Assembly: GCA_027422505.1 (NCBI GenBank)
Contig: JAPQWV010000002.1
Coordinates: forward strand, 25,212,501 to 25,276,500
Direction: 5' to 3'
From: Craterostigma plantagineum
Taxonomy: Eukaryota; Streptophyta; Magnoliopsida; Lamiales; Linderniaceae
Length of the DNA stretch: 64,000 nt
The notes under the pieces are model-generated. The model was not told the origin of the DNA. It saw nothing but the letters and a program-made list of their open reading frames with translations, and did not search any database. Below are positions 1 to 10,975 of this stretch, piece by piece. Each line of letters starts with the position of its first letter. Position 1 is the stretch's first letter. The position numbers were made by a program, and so were the translations under genes.

Positions 1-1920
1 TACTATATAATATGTTATCGTACCATATTAATGGATCGAATAATTTCGTAAATAAAAGTTGTTTTTTCGGATGTGGAGGAATAAAAATCATGGAAATATG
101 TGATTTGATGTATAATACACGAAGTTCCTTAATTTTGTTACGTTTTATGCAAATATGATATAAGTAGTCAAGTAATGATGTTTTGATCATCTGAAATGTA
201 TACCAATGCAAATCGTAGACAACTATATTTACATCACATTGATATTTACCATTATGAATTACAACAAATGTATCATAAACAACATTATACGTCAATCATA
301 GAACAAAGTATTTCTGGTACCACATTATTACAGGAATATATACTACATAATACCACATCACATGTAAATTATACCACTTCAGCGTATTTTAGTACCAATT
401 TATACTACATTCATAACACAAAATAAGAACATTCCAGAAGCTTCATGGGCCGTCAATGAATATGGTCTCTCCATCTTTATATGATACCACATCACATATA
501 AATTATACCACTTCATGCCACTATTGTACCTAATCTTATCGAAATTATACCACTTACACGTTTCTGATACCACATAACGAACACTCATTTAAATATTTTT
601 TTTTGCGATTTCACTTTCAATTCGTCGAATACACATCAAAATTGATTTTATGCCAGTATGTGTAAAAAATTTAATCGATCGTTGAAATAGCTTTTCCATT
701 AATACCATTTGCATAACATCTGGAAACCACTTCTTATGGTAGTTATATCACTTTATGCCATTATCATACCACTTCTGTACTGTCATAAAACACTAAGTTT
801 TGCATGAAAAACAACTAACACGTATCTGATACCACTTTATGCCATTATTATACCACTTTATGTGTTTATAATACCACTTTATGCCATTATCATACCACTT
901 CTGGTACCAATTTATACTACACAAAAGTTTCCGCCCAAAATAATACTGAGATTCAGCTTTCCCGCCCAAAACAGCGTGACTTGCTTATTCAGTACCACTT
1001 CCTCCCTAACGGGTACCACAACCTGCCAAATGAAAAATATTCCAGTCTGGAAACCACTTCTTATGGTTGTCATACCACTTTACGCTGTTATCATACCGCA
1101 TCTTATAAAATTGATACCAATTGAGAATAAGTAATAGTTTTCGTTGCTATACCACTTTATGTATCTAATATACCACTTTACGATCTGTTTTACGACTTCT
1201 CTCTGTTTTGGTACCGCTTCTTATATAACTAATACCAAATGAGATAAGTAACAGTTAACGTTGTTATACAACTTTAAGCCTCTTCTATACCACATAATGC
1301 TTCTCTTGTACCATATATTACAAAAATTATACCAAATGGAAAAAGTAATATCTCGTACCAGTTCGAGTAACGTTTCTTATCGTTTCTATACCACGTTACG
1401 GCTCTTGTATACAACATCATATAAAATTAATACTAAATTAGAATAATATCTCGTATCAGTTCGAGTAATGCTTCTTATCGTAACTATACCACTTTATGCC
1501 ACTATTGTACCGAAACATATTGAAACTATACCACTTAAGCCTTTATGATACCACATAACGAATACGCATTTAAATTATTTTTCTATGGCGATTTCACTTT
1601 CAGTTCGTTAATCTTGAGGGACGAACGATTGAGTCAAAACTAAGGCGCGACGTAATTTCCAAGCCATGGGTCTCTCGAATTTAAGCTTATTTAGCTTTAA
1701 TTTCGACAAAAAAAATGCTCGATTTATCTTATTGCGTAAATGATATTTCTAAAAATTATTCCTCACAGATCTTAAATATGACGACGTAAATATCATTGGT
1801 ATCGTCGAATACACATCAAAATTGATTTTGTGCCCAGTATGCTCGAAAATTTAGGCCAAATCGATGGTTGAAATAGTTTTTTCGATTGATACCATTTGAA
1901 TAACATCTGGTAACATAATA
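1..1920. repeat. TACCACTT-rich degenerate minisatellite region
   Basis: The stretch is dominated by variants of a roughly 20-24 base unit of the type ATACCACTTTATGCCATTAT, often alternating with GTACCA. Larger blocks are also duplicated: the segment around 563-735 (CATAACGAA, GCGATTTCACTTTCA, then ACACATCAAAATTGATTTT) recurs at about 1553-1610 and 1803-1914, so short units lie inside longer ones. Small open frames here follow the repeat and are not credible genes. The left boundary lies outside the window. It may be the interior of a non-autonomous transposon, but no matching end was seen. Confidence 0.75.
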
Positions 1921-2347
1921 GTAGCAATTCATACCTCTTTATATAACACCTAATAGGGGCTTTTTCGTCAAATCAGTGTTTATGTCCTTTATTTTGAATT
2001 TTCGTCAAGATTGGTCCTTAAAACTATATTTTATCTGAATGGGGCCTGAACTCGATAGCAAACTTACGCTAGGGCCTGATATAAAAACGTCCCTTTTCTT
2101 ATAGTAGACCGAATGTGTCTTATATTTCATATCTGCTTTTTGGTAAAGAACCAACTCTTTGATGTATATTTGATATCTGTTTTATATTTGATGTAAAACT
2201 TTCTGTTTGAAGTGCTGCCCCAGTTTGAAGGCTAAAACTCATGCGTGCTCTCTCCTATTTTTTTTCATTTGTACCCTCATTCTATAATCTTTAAATTCTT
2301 GCCAAATTTCGGAAGAATCTTACTTGTATTTTGATGGGGAAAAATAG
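1921..2347. other. No gene seen
   Basis: AT-rich sequence with no credible ORF. Phrases such as GGTCCTTAAAACTA and GGGGCCTGAA resemble those in the fold-back element near 24.6-24.9 kb, so part of it may be a transposon terminal region. Confidence 0.4.
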
Positions 2348-2580
2348 GGAGAAAAAACCCAAATGGTCCCCGATGTTTACCACATCAATTTAGTCCCCCA
2401 TGTTTCGCGTGAACCAATTTAGTCCTTGATGTTGACGAATTTAAACCAAATCTGTCATGCCATTAGATCTCCGTCAATTTGGATGGAAACTTGACACGCG
2501 TGGACATGCTATTGGTCTGACTTTAAAATGATGAATTAACATTAAAAAAGTAAAAACAAATTCAAAAAAAGGAAAAATTC
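2348..2580 (+). repeat. Left inverted arm of the outer element
   Basis: Begins GGAGAAAAAACCC and contains the TTTAGTCC phrases; inverted partner of 14790-15009. It grades into an A-rich arm up to the LTR insertion point at 2680. Confidence 0.6.
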
Positions 2581-2680
2581 AAATAAAATATGAAAATATT
2601 AAAAAAAGGATAAAAATACTGATAAAATAAAAAGAACAAAATATATTAAAAAAATTAATAAAAGAGAAAAGAAAGGTACA

Positions 2681-3004
2681 TGTTGGTCCTATTTCTATCC
2701 AAACAATCTAACGAAGACGTACTTTACCACGCAAATGATGATAGATTTAAGGTTTGAGCGTGGGGTGTGCTTGTCGTGAAGGTAAACCCTCAAATGTATT
2801 CTTTTCTATTCAATACACACGCAACACTCAACCAACACACACCTTAATGAATTAGAGTTTGGGGATATATATGCCAGATGAGTTGGTATATTATACCCCT
2901 AGTAACTAAGAACTAGAATATTACAAATTAGCCCAAAGTTAACTAAACATAAAACCATACAAAGATAAAATAATGAAATTTAACACTAGAAAATATTCCT
3001 GACA
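2681..3004 (-). repeat. 3' LTR of the old retrotransposon
   Basis: 324-bp direct repeat of 14198-14515, starting TGTTGGTCCTATTTC and ending ATTCCTGACA. It is preceded by the target duplication GTACA at 2676-2680. Confidence 0.85.
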
Positions 3005-3018
3005 GTCTCCCCCTTCAA
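3005..3018 (-). promoter_or_regulatory. Polypurine tract of the old retrotransposon
   Basis: GTCTCCCCCTTCAA on the plus strand reads TTGAAGGGGGAGAC on the minus strand and directly abuts the LTR, as expected for the plus-strand primer of a minus-oriented element. Confidence 0.75.
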
Positions 3019-4690
3019 TCTTCATATCAGCGCGGGTTATCTTTGTCGGGCCTACGGAGATTTCTCCCAGGCTCCCCATACAAGGGCTATCTCCTCTTCT
3101 TGCGGATGATTTGAATGCTCTTTTGGCTAGAACTCTCTTGCCTTGACGCTTCCTTTGTAGACCGGATGTCGAGTGTGATCCACTCCCTAATATTCACTTT
3201 TAAGTGATGTCGCGGATCTTTGGACTTTGTTCTCATATTGTCTTGGTTTTTTTCTTGGTTTGAAATCGACAAGTCTTCTCCAATTTTCTTCTTCTCAGCG
3301 CCATGTTCGTCTTCGTCGAAGGAAGTTGTTTGGTTCGGCCTCGAGGAAGCTTGTCTGGCTCCAGAAGAAGGTATGCATGCGGTATCTTAACTTGTGCCAA
3401 AGCTCGTTTGGAATGTGACATTTTAGGTTCCAGTGGAGTCCGGCTTCATCGTAGTAAGCACGGCGGAATTTTGATGGTGAGTGTGGGGTGTGTTATAAAA
3501 TGTGCCAAGACTCCTTCTAAATGTGACGTTTAAGTAAATTGATGTGTGGTCCGACCTGTTTGTTTATTCGTATCCCCTTCTCCCCTCATGGCGATTCGTG
3601 TCCGCGAGATCGGCATGCTTGCATAGGAGGCTAAGGGACACAAACTACAGGTCGGTTAGGGTAATAACCAGACAGAGCCACTGAGGCAATTTGTCTACAC
3701 GACTTCAGAGCTAAACTCTGAGACGCGGCCTGTGAGGACATGACTTGCTGAGCTGGGGCCACATAGGCATCCCGTCGACATCGATCTAGGAGTGTAGTTC
3801 GTAAACGATGGCCTGAAACCATTGTTGTTTTGATGTTGCAACGGTAGGGCTTCCTTCCGATAATTGAAGCATGTTTGAAAATGATATGTCTACGGATGGT
3901 TTGGCAAGATCACAAAGATCAGGTGTTATAAAATGTGTCCTAGAAAACATAAAAAAATATAGGTAGTGAGGACACACTAGACTCGATATGCACAAGAAAG
4001 TGTGGTGGTAGGCTGAGTACCACTTAATTCAATATCTTCCGCTTCCGAGCAAAGCGGTGATTGTAGACGTGGCTCCTCGTGGTTTGTTGAAATACCTGTC
4101 TTTTGTCAGTCAGACGAGCGGGTAAGGCTCGGTTGTGCATGCGCCGTTGGACCTAACGCAGTGACTTCTACCAGGGAGCTAATAAAATTAGCACCTGTAC
4201 CTATGGGGGATAGTCCGAATAATTTGTGAGTTAAGGAAATTTATTTTATGCCGGTCTTAAAGGTTCCAGAATATAGTTGAAGGCTATTGATGCAAAATTA
4301 AGACAGGTTCCCGGTGATGTTCCGGGGTTAGATTCAGTTGGGTTTTACTGAATCATGGGAACGAAGTATCCATGCATCCGGTTGGAAATAGTGAGTGCTG
4401 CTTTAGATGAATCAGCAGTTCCGGAGTATATCTGTTGAAGCGAGCACCGAGATTGCACTAGAAGCCACCGTCGCCTTTTGAGAAGAGTTGACCATTGCAG
4501 GCTCGAGATTCGTCCTTGGAGACTATCTTTTGAAGTCGGAGGGAATTCCTTTAAGCTTGATGATGAAAGTATGATGCCCTTTTTGTTTTGCCTTCTTCAC
4601 CTTTTTTTGTATATATCTTACATAGATATGCAAATGTAGGATCCCTGTAATGCTGACACGTGTCCACTCAATATTTTAAAGAAATAAACA
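3019..4690. other. Retrotransposon interior, no recognisable gene
   Basis: Short frames only, none with a motif I recognise on either strand. In a complete copia element the RNase H end would lie beside the 3' LTR on the minus strand, but I see no such motif, so this part is either deleted or replaced by unrelated DNA. Confidence 0.4.
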
Positions 4691-5325
4691 ATAAAATAAA
4701 ACCTACAACCCACGTTCTTAAGAAAAACACTTTCAGAATGTAATCAGCATTCAAATCCTAAAAACTTCTCTAAAAAAACTGAGACGCCGAGTTTCACCAA
4801 ATAACTGGAATGCGATGGCCGATGGAGGAGAGTCCACAAGTACGAGGATGACAAGGTTGACGACGAAGAAAGCTATAAAGCGAACTTGGAGAACGAAGAT
4901 GAATAGGAGGATTCTAACTATAGAGGAAAAATGAAAAGAAAGAGGGGTAGATCGATGAAGAAGAAGACTATGAAGCGAAGTTGACGACGTAGAGAAATAG
5001 GGGGATTAAGACGGCATATGAAAATCACAATGAAAGAGGACGAAGATTGTTGTTTATTGTCGACTCTGCCGATAATTATGATGACGAAGAAGGGGACGAC
5101 GATGATGAAGACAGATTATGGTTTATGGCGGTGATGGACGAGGCAGTAAGAGACATAGTAACCCAAGATCTAATTTTTTGACAAGGAAATTGCGGTAGAC
5201 AGCGACAATGAAGAGGAAGATGAACGTGAAGATGCTTAGGGATTTTATTTTCTTATGCCGAGAGTCCACTTATGCATTTTAATAATCATTCTATTCTGTT
5301 TTTACCATTATATCTTGAGTTGTTT
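4691..5325 (+). other. GA-rich stretch, possible captured gene leader or exon
   Basis: Purine-rich sequence full of GAC/GAA/GAT triplets (about 4850-5240) that would encode an acidic low-complexity stretch but has no long open frame. It lies directly upstream of the PP2C-like exon and may be part of the same captured host fragment. No function is claimed. Confidence 0.3.
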
Positions 5326-5439
5326 GAGTATGAAGGTGATGGATACTCCGTGTGCTGTAAGAAAGGGATGAAGAGCGGCCTCATGGAAGATCGATACGCT
5401 TTCAATTTGGGGACTGGAGGAGATTCCAATTTCCATGAG
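5326..5439 (+). pseudogene. PP2C-type protein phosphatase exon fragment
   Basis: The reading contains DGYSVCCKKGMKSGLMEDRY, which matches the first conserved motif of plant type 2C protein phosphatases (form DGYxVxCKRGxRxxMEDRY). In the family the acidic residues of MED help coordinate the metal ions. The exon ends in GAG followed by a good splice donor GTAAGT at 5440. The next conserved motif (FGVFDGHGG) is not found downstream, so only about 35-40 residues of a roughly 300-residue domain are present. It lies inside an old retrotransposon on the strand opposite to that element, so it is best read as a captured, non-functional gene fragment. Confidence 0.55.
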
Positions 5440-6168
5440 GTAAGTATGTTGCGTGATTTTACGTATTTTCGGGAAATGGGTTCATCACTGAAAGACGTTA
5501 AGATCGTGATCGTCAGTGGCTAGGCGGTGGGAAAATCGAACTCTCTCAATACGCGGGAACGATTTTGATTTGCATTCGAAGGCGACAACTAGGGTTGAAT
5601 TTCAGACGCGGGCCGAGAAATCGAGGGAAAGAATGTTAATCGTATTTTACGCACAACGGGTCGATATCCTTTTCATGCTGCGAAGTCATAAGTTAAATGT
5701 GTATATCCTTTTATGTCATAAGTTAGTTTCCAGCCATCCATGTTCTCCTTAGGGCTCCTACACCAGCTCTTTAGTATAATTTGCATATGTATTATATTTG
5801 ATTAATTGTTTAAGATCTTCTATGTTTTGAATATGTTTTGATTGGTGATTGCTAATCGTTGGGTTATTTTTTAATTGCCGGTTAGCAGAGAATCGAAAGA
5901 TCATTCGTTGATCATAATAATCTCTTCATTTATCTCCTTCACAGACAGGTACGGTTATTTTATTTATGCATTTTGCTTTTCTGATTCGACGGTTTTTTAT
6001 TATTTTTGTTTCTATTTATTTGCTTAAGCGAGTTATATGATACTCAAATCTGTGTAGATCCAATGTCCTGTATATGGTTTTGCTAAACAAGTATTAATTT
6101 TTTTTTTGTTGTCGATGAACCTGTTCATTTATTTAACTAATTTGTTTTGTTAATTATGTTGCTTATAG

Positions 6169-6447
6169 AGCTTTGCATCCGACCTTGACAGAGAGGCAAA
6201 AGTTGATATTTTATCCTCTAGAATTGATGATCGGTTCAAGTTAAGCACATTGTTCCAGAAGGAAACAGATGAAAAGTTGACACTCAGGCCTATTGCAAGC
6301 ATGGGTCCCCTAAAAGAAAATACTTCAGCGAGTATCATTGTTGGGTTCATGTCTGGCCATTTCGGAACTCTGAGTGAGCAAGAGAAAATGCCTCAAAAAC
6401 GAGACCGGGCTGTTCCAAGTCCCATTGTGAACAAACTGACAAATTAG
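6169..6447 (+). pseudogene. Unidentified exon-like fragment
   Basis: After a splice-acceptor-like TTGCTTATAG a frame stays open for 92 codons. The predicted peptide is hydrophilic at first (SFASDLDREAKVDILSSRID) and ends with a basic stretch before a stop. I do not recognise the family. A further exon-like reading follows across the MITE insertion: joining the two sides of the target duplication at 6527-6536 gives KWKNPHRPSLCEFLLDNE and more, which is disrupted by 6537-7102. This suggests a host gene fragment that was captured and later hit by a MITE. Confidence 0.35.
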
Positions 6448-6663
6448 GTTCAAAAATCACGAGGATGTCAACATAGACTGATATCTGGTGAGTTACTCGA
6501 ACAATGATTACCCATTGCCTTAGTAAGTGGAAAAACGGGATTTTTAAGTAAATAGCCTTTGACGTGGTCAACTTTAAAAAAATAGCCCTCAAATGTAAAA
6601 TGAGCGTCGTGCCCTTACCAATCGGGCCCCACATTAAAAACCAATATGTTAAATGAGAACCGC

Positions 6664-6744
6664 GTTTGGGTGGGCGGGTGGTGTGTAGTCCAGTGGTTGT
6701 GTAGTCGGACGTTCAAGTAATAGTCGTGGGTTCAAATTCCCAAC

Positions 6745-6745
<1 letters not shown>
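6664..6745 (+). mobile_element. tRNA-derived SINE-like head
   Basis: GTAGTCCAGTGG resembles a pol III A box, and GGGTTCAAATTCCC about 45 bases later matches a B box and T arm. It is followed directly by an AT microsatellite rather than a tRNA body. This arrangement is typical of plant SINE heads. There is no target duplication of its own visible, so it may be an ancient SINE carried within the MITE. Confidence 0.45.

Positions 6746-6750
<5 letters not shown>

Positions 6751-6789
<39 letters not shown>
6751..6789. repeat. (TA)n microsatellite
   Basis: About 19 uninterrupted TA units just after the SINE-like head. Confidence 0.9.
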
Positions 6790-6790
<1 letters not shown>

Positions 6791-6799
6791 CATGAGAAG

Positions 6800-6956
6800 C
6801 AGGGTCTCGTGCTCATGAGACCCCTGCTATATAGCATGAGACCCCCATGTTGTGCGCGGGGTCCCTGGCTATATAGCACGGGACCCCTGTTATAAACCAT
6901 GATACCCAGCCCGTCTCATGCTATATAGCAGGGGTCTCATGAGCACGAGACCCCTG
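6800..6956. repeat. Long near-perfect hairpin
   Basis: Positions 6800-6842 and 6913-6956 are reverse complements apart from one extra C, about 43 bp per arm with a loop of about 70 bp. The arms themselves are built from GCTATATAGCA and GAGACCCC modules that recur in the loop, so the region is both a minisatellite and a palindrome. Confidence 0.85.
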
Positions 6957-7112
6957 CTATAAAGTGGGGGACCCCGTGCTATATATAAAAAATAGATCTT
7001 GTAAAAAGACGAAAATACCTTTAATTTGAAGGCTATTTTTTAAAAGGTAGAATCGACGGGGCCATTTTTTTAAAACTGAGTGGCTATTTTTTAAAAAGGC
7101 CCGTGGAAAAAC

Positions 7113-7846
7113 CCTCATCGCCCGTCTCTTTGTGAGTTTCTTCTCGACAATGAACGTGTATATGCTATTTCGTGCGTGAAAGCAGGTTACAAGATTGGTT
7201 CTTACTTCAGTTTTTTTTTTTATTATTTAAAGATGCAATCTGTTATGATGTTTGGAAGACCAAACAAAAAATGGATGCTGGTTTTCTTAAATTCGAACTT
7301 GAAGGTGCTGTTTCAATAAATAGGTTAAATCGATTATGTGATTTATGAGTTTATGTAATGTTTAGCGCTTCCTTTTTCACTTTATAATTCTTCCACAAAA
7401 AACAAATTTATGGTTCATAGGGGAGAAGACATTGAAAAAGGAAGAGAGCCAACAACGGTCGAATAAGTGGATTTGGTGACAAGGTGAAGTAAAATCTAGA
7501 TGTGGAATATTAATAATTTGATCATATGATCGAGAGATTAAGTCCGAGTAGCCGTGGAGTCGCTGGTCAAGTAATTATTCTGGCATTGTATGTCCCCTGA
7601 CGTAAAATCAAATGCTCCATTGTGACTTAGAGATATTACCTCAACTGACCAAAATCATTGAAGATAGATTCAAATTTGATATTCTAATCTTATGTTCCTA
7701 GGTTGTTGATGTACGTGTTCTTGAGTTAGACTTAGAGAAGATATAATTTCTTTATATTTTAGTATTTTATTTTCTTTCCACTTTGTACTGAGATCTGGTA
7801 CGAGACCTTTGCTTTGGTCAGGGACGGCGCAGTGTCTGATCCGCTC
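7113..7846. other. Tail of captured fragment, then no gene seen
   Basis: The first 80 bases continue the exon-like reading described at 6169. The rest is AT-rich with short frames only. Confidence 0.35.
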
Positions 7847-8319
7847 TAAGAGCATCTCCAACCGAACACCAAAATGCATAATTTGGGGTAAATTTACTCC
7901 AATCGAACGCCAAAACTAAACCCAAAATGCGATTCATATCGTCTCTCTCTTCGTTAGAACGCATCTACGCGTCTGGAGCAGTTAATATGCGAATGATATT
8001 TGCTAATTTGCATTCAAAGTTATTTCTCTCTCATATTATTTATTACTATTATGACAGATGTTGACAAAAGGTGAAAGATTGTCACGGTATAATCAACTGT
8101 AGTATCTCATTTCACATGGACGGCTTTTCCCAAAAGTAATTTTTATTCCACTAGCGTCTATTTGAAGTTGGTGCTACAGTATTACATTACGGCGTGACAA
8201 TACGATTTGACAGAAATTCTACTATTGTAGCCATTTTTAGTTGTGTAGGGTTTGTTTTACATATTAAATATATATAACATATCGCATTCTGTTGTTTTAA
8301 TTTAGCCCACAAAAATCAT

Positions 8320-8364
8320 ATTGAAAAGGTAGAATCGGATATACGGTTTCCAATATAATTTGTA

Positions 8365-8395
<31 letters not shown>

Positions 8396-8458
8396 TGAAA
8401 AGGTAGAATCGGATCTACGGTTTCCAATATAATTTGTATGCATATATATATATATATA
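8320..8458. repeat. Two-copy tandem repeat with AT microsatellite
   Basis: A unit of about 65-75 bp starting ATTGAAAAGGTAGAATCGGA and ending in a (TA)n run occurs twice in direct tandem (8320-8393, 8394-8458). The copies differ by one base outside the microsatellite. Confidence 0.85.
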
Positions 8459-8461
8459 GGC

Positions 8462-9625
8462 CAGAGGCGGACCCAGAATTTTATGACTGGGGGTCCGTTA
8501 TATAACGTCGGATCACCAGTAATACCACTATTTGAAAATTTCACATCCATTCGATCTTTTATATCACTTCGATCCCCGTGAGAACTAATCTTATGGCCTC
8601 CGCCTCCTCCACTGCCTTCGCCTTTTTTCCACCGCCTCCGCCCTCGCCAGCCCTCAGCCTCGCCACCTCAGCCTCCGCCTCGCCCTCGTCCTCTCATCCT
8701 GGTCGAGTCGCCTCCACAGACGCCCACCATCACAGTCCGCCGCCTATTTCTACCATCTACCCACGAGTCTCCCGTGTGGAGCTCATTTCTCCTGACCATT
8801 GGGTCAGGAGCTCTTTTCTACCATTGTGGAGTTCTTTTCTCCCATTGTGGAGCCCTTTCTATTGGGCTATTTAGCCCCTGTATCTCTGTTGATTAATACA
8901 AACTATCGTTTCTGAAAAAAGAACTAATCTTATCGATAAAAATGTACAAACTTTTTAGATATAATTACGAGTTACTTCGTGTTTTAACAATCCATTTATC
9001 CATATCCCCACTCCTGCATAACCGTAAGAAATACATATACGTTTCTTTTTTAACAAAATATTCAATTTGAAACAAAATTTGAAACTTAAATAAGTAATGT
9101 CAAAAACTAACAAACATACCTAAATAAATAATGAAAAAATAATGTAAGTGCTAAGATAAGTAAGCCATAGCCTAAAAAATAATAAAAGAAATAATATCCA
9201 TGAAAGATAGTAAACCTTCAAAGTTCAAATTGAAGTCTTAATAGCAATGGTGCCTTCGTGTGGTGCGCTTCTGTTCTATTAGTCGCATTTTTTCTCAGAT
9301 TTTTATTTATTAATTTTTCTACTAATCGTAATATACTGACCCTTATTTTATTAGGTATTAGTTATTGTTACAAAATGGGTAAAAGGGGAAAACGCCCAAG
9401 ATATGCAAATAAAAAGACCTTTAGTATACAACATGGCCCAAAAGTGAAAAAAAAGGCCCAATTGACAAATTACTTAATTCATTTAAGTAACCCTAAATTC
9501 ATCTTCTTCCTCCTCACGGCCAAACTCCATTGACGCACAGCTTCATGGCATGACTTATACTACTCGTTCATCCCGACGACCGGGGGTCAATGGACCCCCC
9601 GAGCCCCTACGTAGGACCACCCCTG
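8462..9625. mobile_element. Non-autonomous hAT-like element
   Basis: Left end CAGAGGCGGACCCAG; right end on the other strand CAGGGGTGGTCCTACG, both fitting the hAT terminal form CAGNGGCG. The flanking octamers ATATAGGC and ATTAAGGC agree at 6 of 8 positions, compatible with an aged 8-bp duplication. No transposase. It contains the retroposed insert at 8595-8919. Confidence 0.6.
8595..8920 (+). mobile_element. Small retroposed insert with A tail
   Basis: About 325 bp starting GGCCTCCGCC and ending in TTCTGAAAAAA, flanked by an exact direct repeat GAACTAATCTTAT (8582-8594 and 8921-8933). The A tail plus a 13-14 bp duplication are signatures of LINE-mediated insertion. It encodes only a low-complexity Pro/Ala/Ser-rich frame, so it is a retrocopy fragment or a 5'-truncated LINE/SINE tail rather than a gene. 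Confidence 0.65.
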
Positions 9626-9819
9626 ATTAAGGCGTTATCTGTAAAGTTATAAAATGTGTGGGAATATTGTAAATTTGTAACAATTTGTGTGGAAGTGAAT
9701 ATTACAAATAGTCTTTTGAGTTTGAGAATGAGTTGAACGGTTGGAGAAGAATTACTGCATTTTGAATTTGAGTATGAGTTTGAGTTTGGAAATGTGTTTC
9801 TCGGTTAGAGATGGTCTAA

Positions 9820-10846
9820 GGGAATTCATAGAAGGGTTCAATAATTCAGGCGTCAAAACCTTTACCATAAATTTATGATTATGTGTGTGTGGACAGTTAC
9901 GATGATGATTTTTCTTTTTTGACATTTGCAGGGTTATTCGAGCGATTATAAGAGCTAATTGAAGGCTAAAGCATGTCGATATGGTCATTTCCACCAGATT
10001 CTGAGATTACGTTGTCGCCAAAAAAAATCTATGTTTGGGGATAGTCTGATAGAGAAGTGTTCAAATCAAAGACTTGGAACATGCCGGTTTGAATTTGAGG
10101 TTACTTTTTAGTTTTGCTGTTTCATTTTTTAATGTAGAAAATCTTAAAAGAATTCAAGGTTTATGTTCATAATATAACTCAAACACAGTTTGGCCCGAAC
10201 TCATTGAAGACTCCGCAGGAAATTAAATCATAAATCAGTTCAACTTGAATCCAAATATTTTATACCGACTCCAACTACCATAATCTTCTCGAGCGTACAA
10301 GTCAAGTTGAACTGATTTCTTTTTCCCTTCAAGGTCAGAAATTCTTTTTAAGCACATAAGGCATCATGTTTTAGATAAATCTTGGAATGTATATCATAAA
10401 TAAGAACTTGACTCTCAGTTTTGGTGGATAGGTCTGTTAGTGGATCAAATATTATTAATGGAGAATTGAAGATAATGCTTAATGCGCCGCGGGTCCTGCT
10501 ATTTTTGCATGACTTAGTTTAGATTCTTCGGTGCAAATTCTTTGGCAGAGCAGATGATTTCCTCTTAATGGCTCGATTTCCTCTTATGCGCAGCCAATAT
10601 TTGCACAGTAAAGACCTTTGAAAATAAAGGAGAAACTATTACTAACGAAGGTGTACTAATCTTGCAATTAAAACCAGTTTTGTCCTCATAAAGTTCTAAT
10701 GTTTCCTTCATATAAGAAGGCTTTTGTGATCTACGATGATGAATATTTTTCTGCCGGAATACTCGAACTACATTATAATTGTGAACCATGTTTCTTCTTG
10801 CATATTGTTTACGTTCGATATAATGGCGTGGCTTTCGAATTATACA
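9820..10846. other. No gene seen
   Basis: AT-rich retrotransposon interior with only short frames and no motif I recognise on either strand. Confidence 0.4.
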
Positions 10847-10850
10847 TTTT

Positions 10851-10888
10851 TAATACCCGTGCATCGCACGACAATAAACTAGTATATA
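10851..10888 (+). mobile_element. Helitron-like 3' end
   Basis: CGTGCATCGCACG forms a small hairpin. It is followed by ACAATAAA and then CTAG followed by T. A hairpin 8-12 bases before CTRR, with insertion before T, is the usual Helitron 3' terminus. No matching 5' TC end was found upstream, so the element is either truncated or its start is unrecognisable. Confidence 0.45.
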
Positions 10889-10975
10889 TGTGTGTGTATT
10901 ATTGTATTAGTAATGTAATAATATACTATTTATTATATTACATTATATATATAGATAAATAAATATATATATTTT

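Larger units (their letters stand above)
6537..7102. mobile_element. MULE-type MITE
   Basis: Ends are inverted: GGGATTTTTAAGTAAATAGCC at the left, and the right end on the other strand reads GGGCCTTTTTAAAAAATAGCC. Exact 10-bp direct repeats GTGGAAAAAC flank it (6527-6536 and 7103-7112). Length (566 bp), lack of ORF and a 9-10 bp target duplication fit a non-autonomous Mutator-like element. Its core holds a tRNA-like promoter head, an AT microsatellite and a long hairpin, annotated separately. Confidence 0.75.
7850..9816. mobile_element. PIF/Harbinger (Tourist)-like element, interrupted
   Basis: The left end GAGCATCTCCAACCG and the right end, read on the other strand as GACCATCTCTAACCG, form a terminal inverted repeat. 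Both are flanked by the trinucleotide TAA (7847-7849, 9817-9819), the target duplication typical of PIF/Harbinger. No transposase is present. An hAT-like element (8462-9625) occupies much of it, so the original MITE was about 800 bp. Confidence 0.6.

Noticed and set aside
8578..8874. 98-codon Pro/Ser/Ala-rich frame
   Set aside because: The frame starts outside and runs across the retroposed insert boundary; low complexity only.
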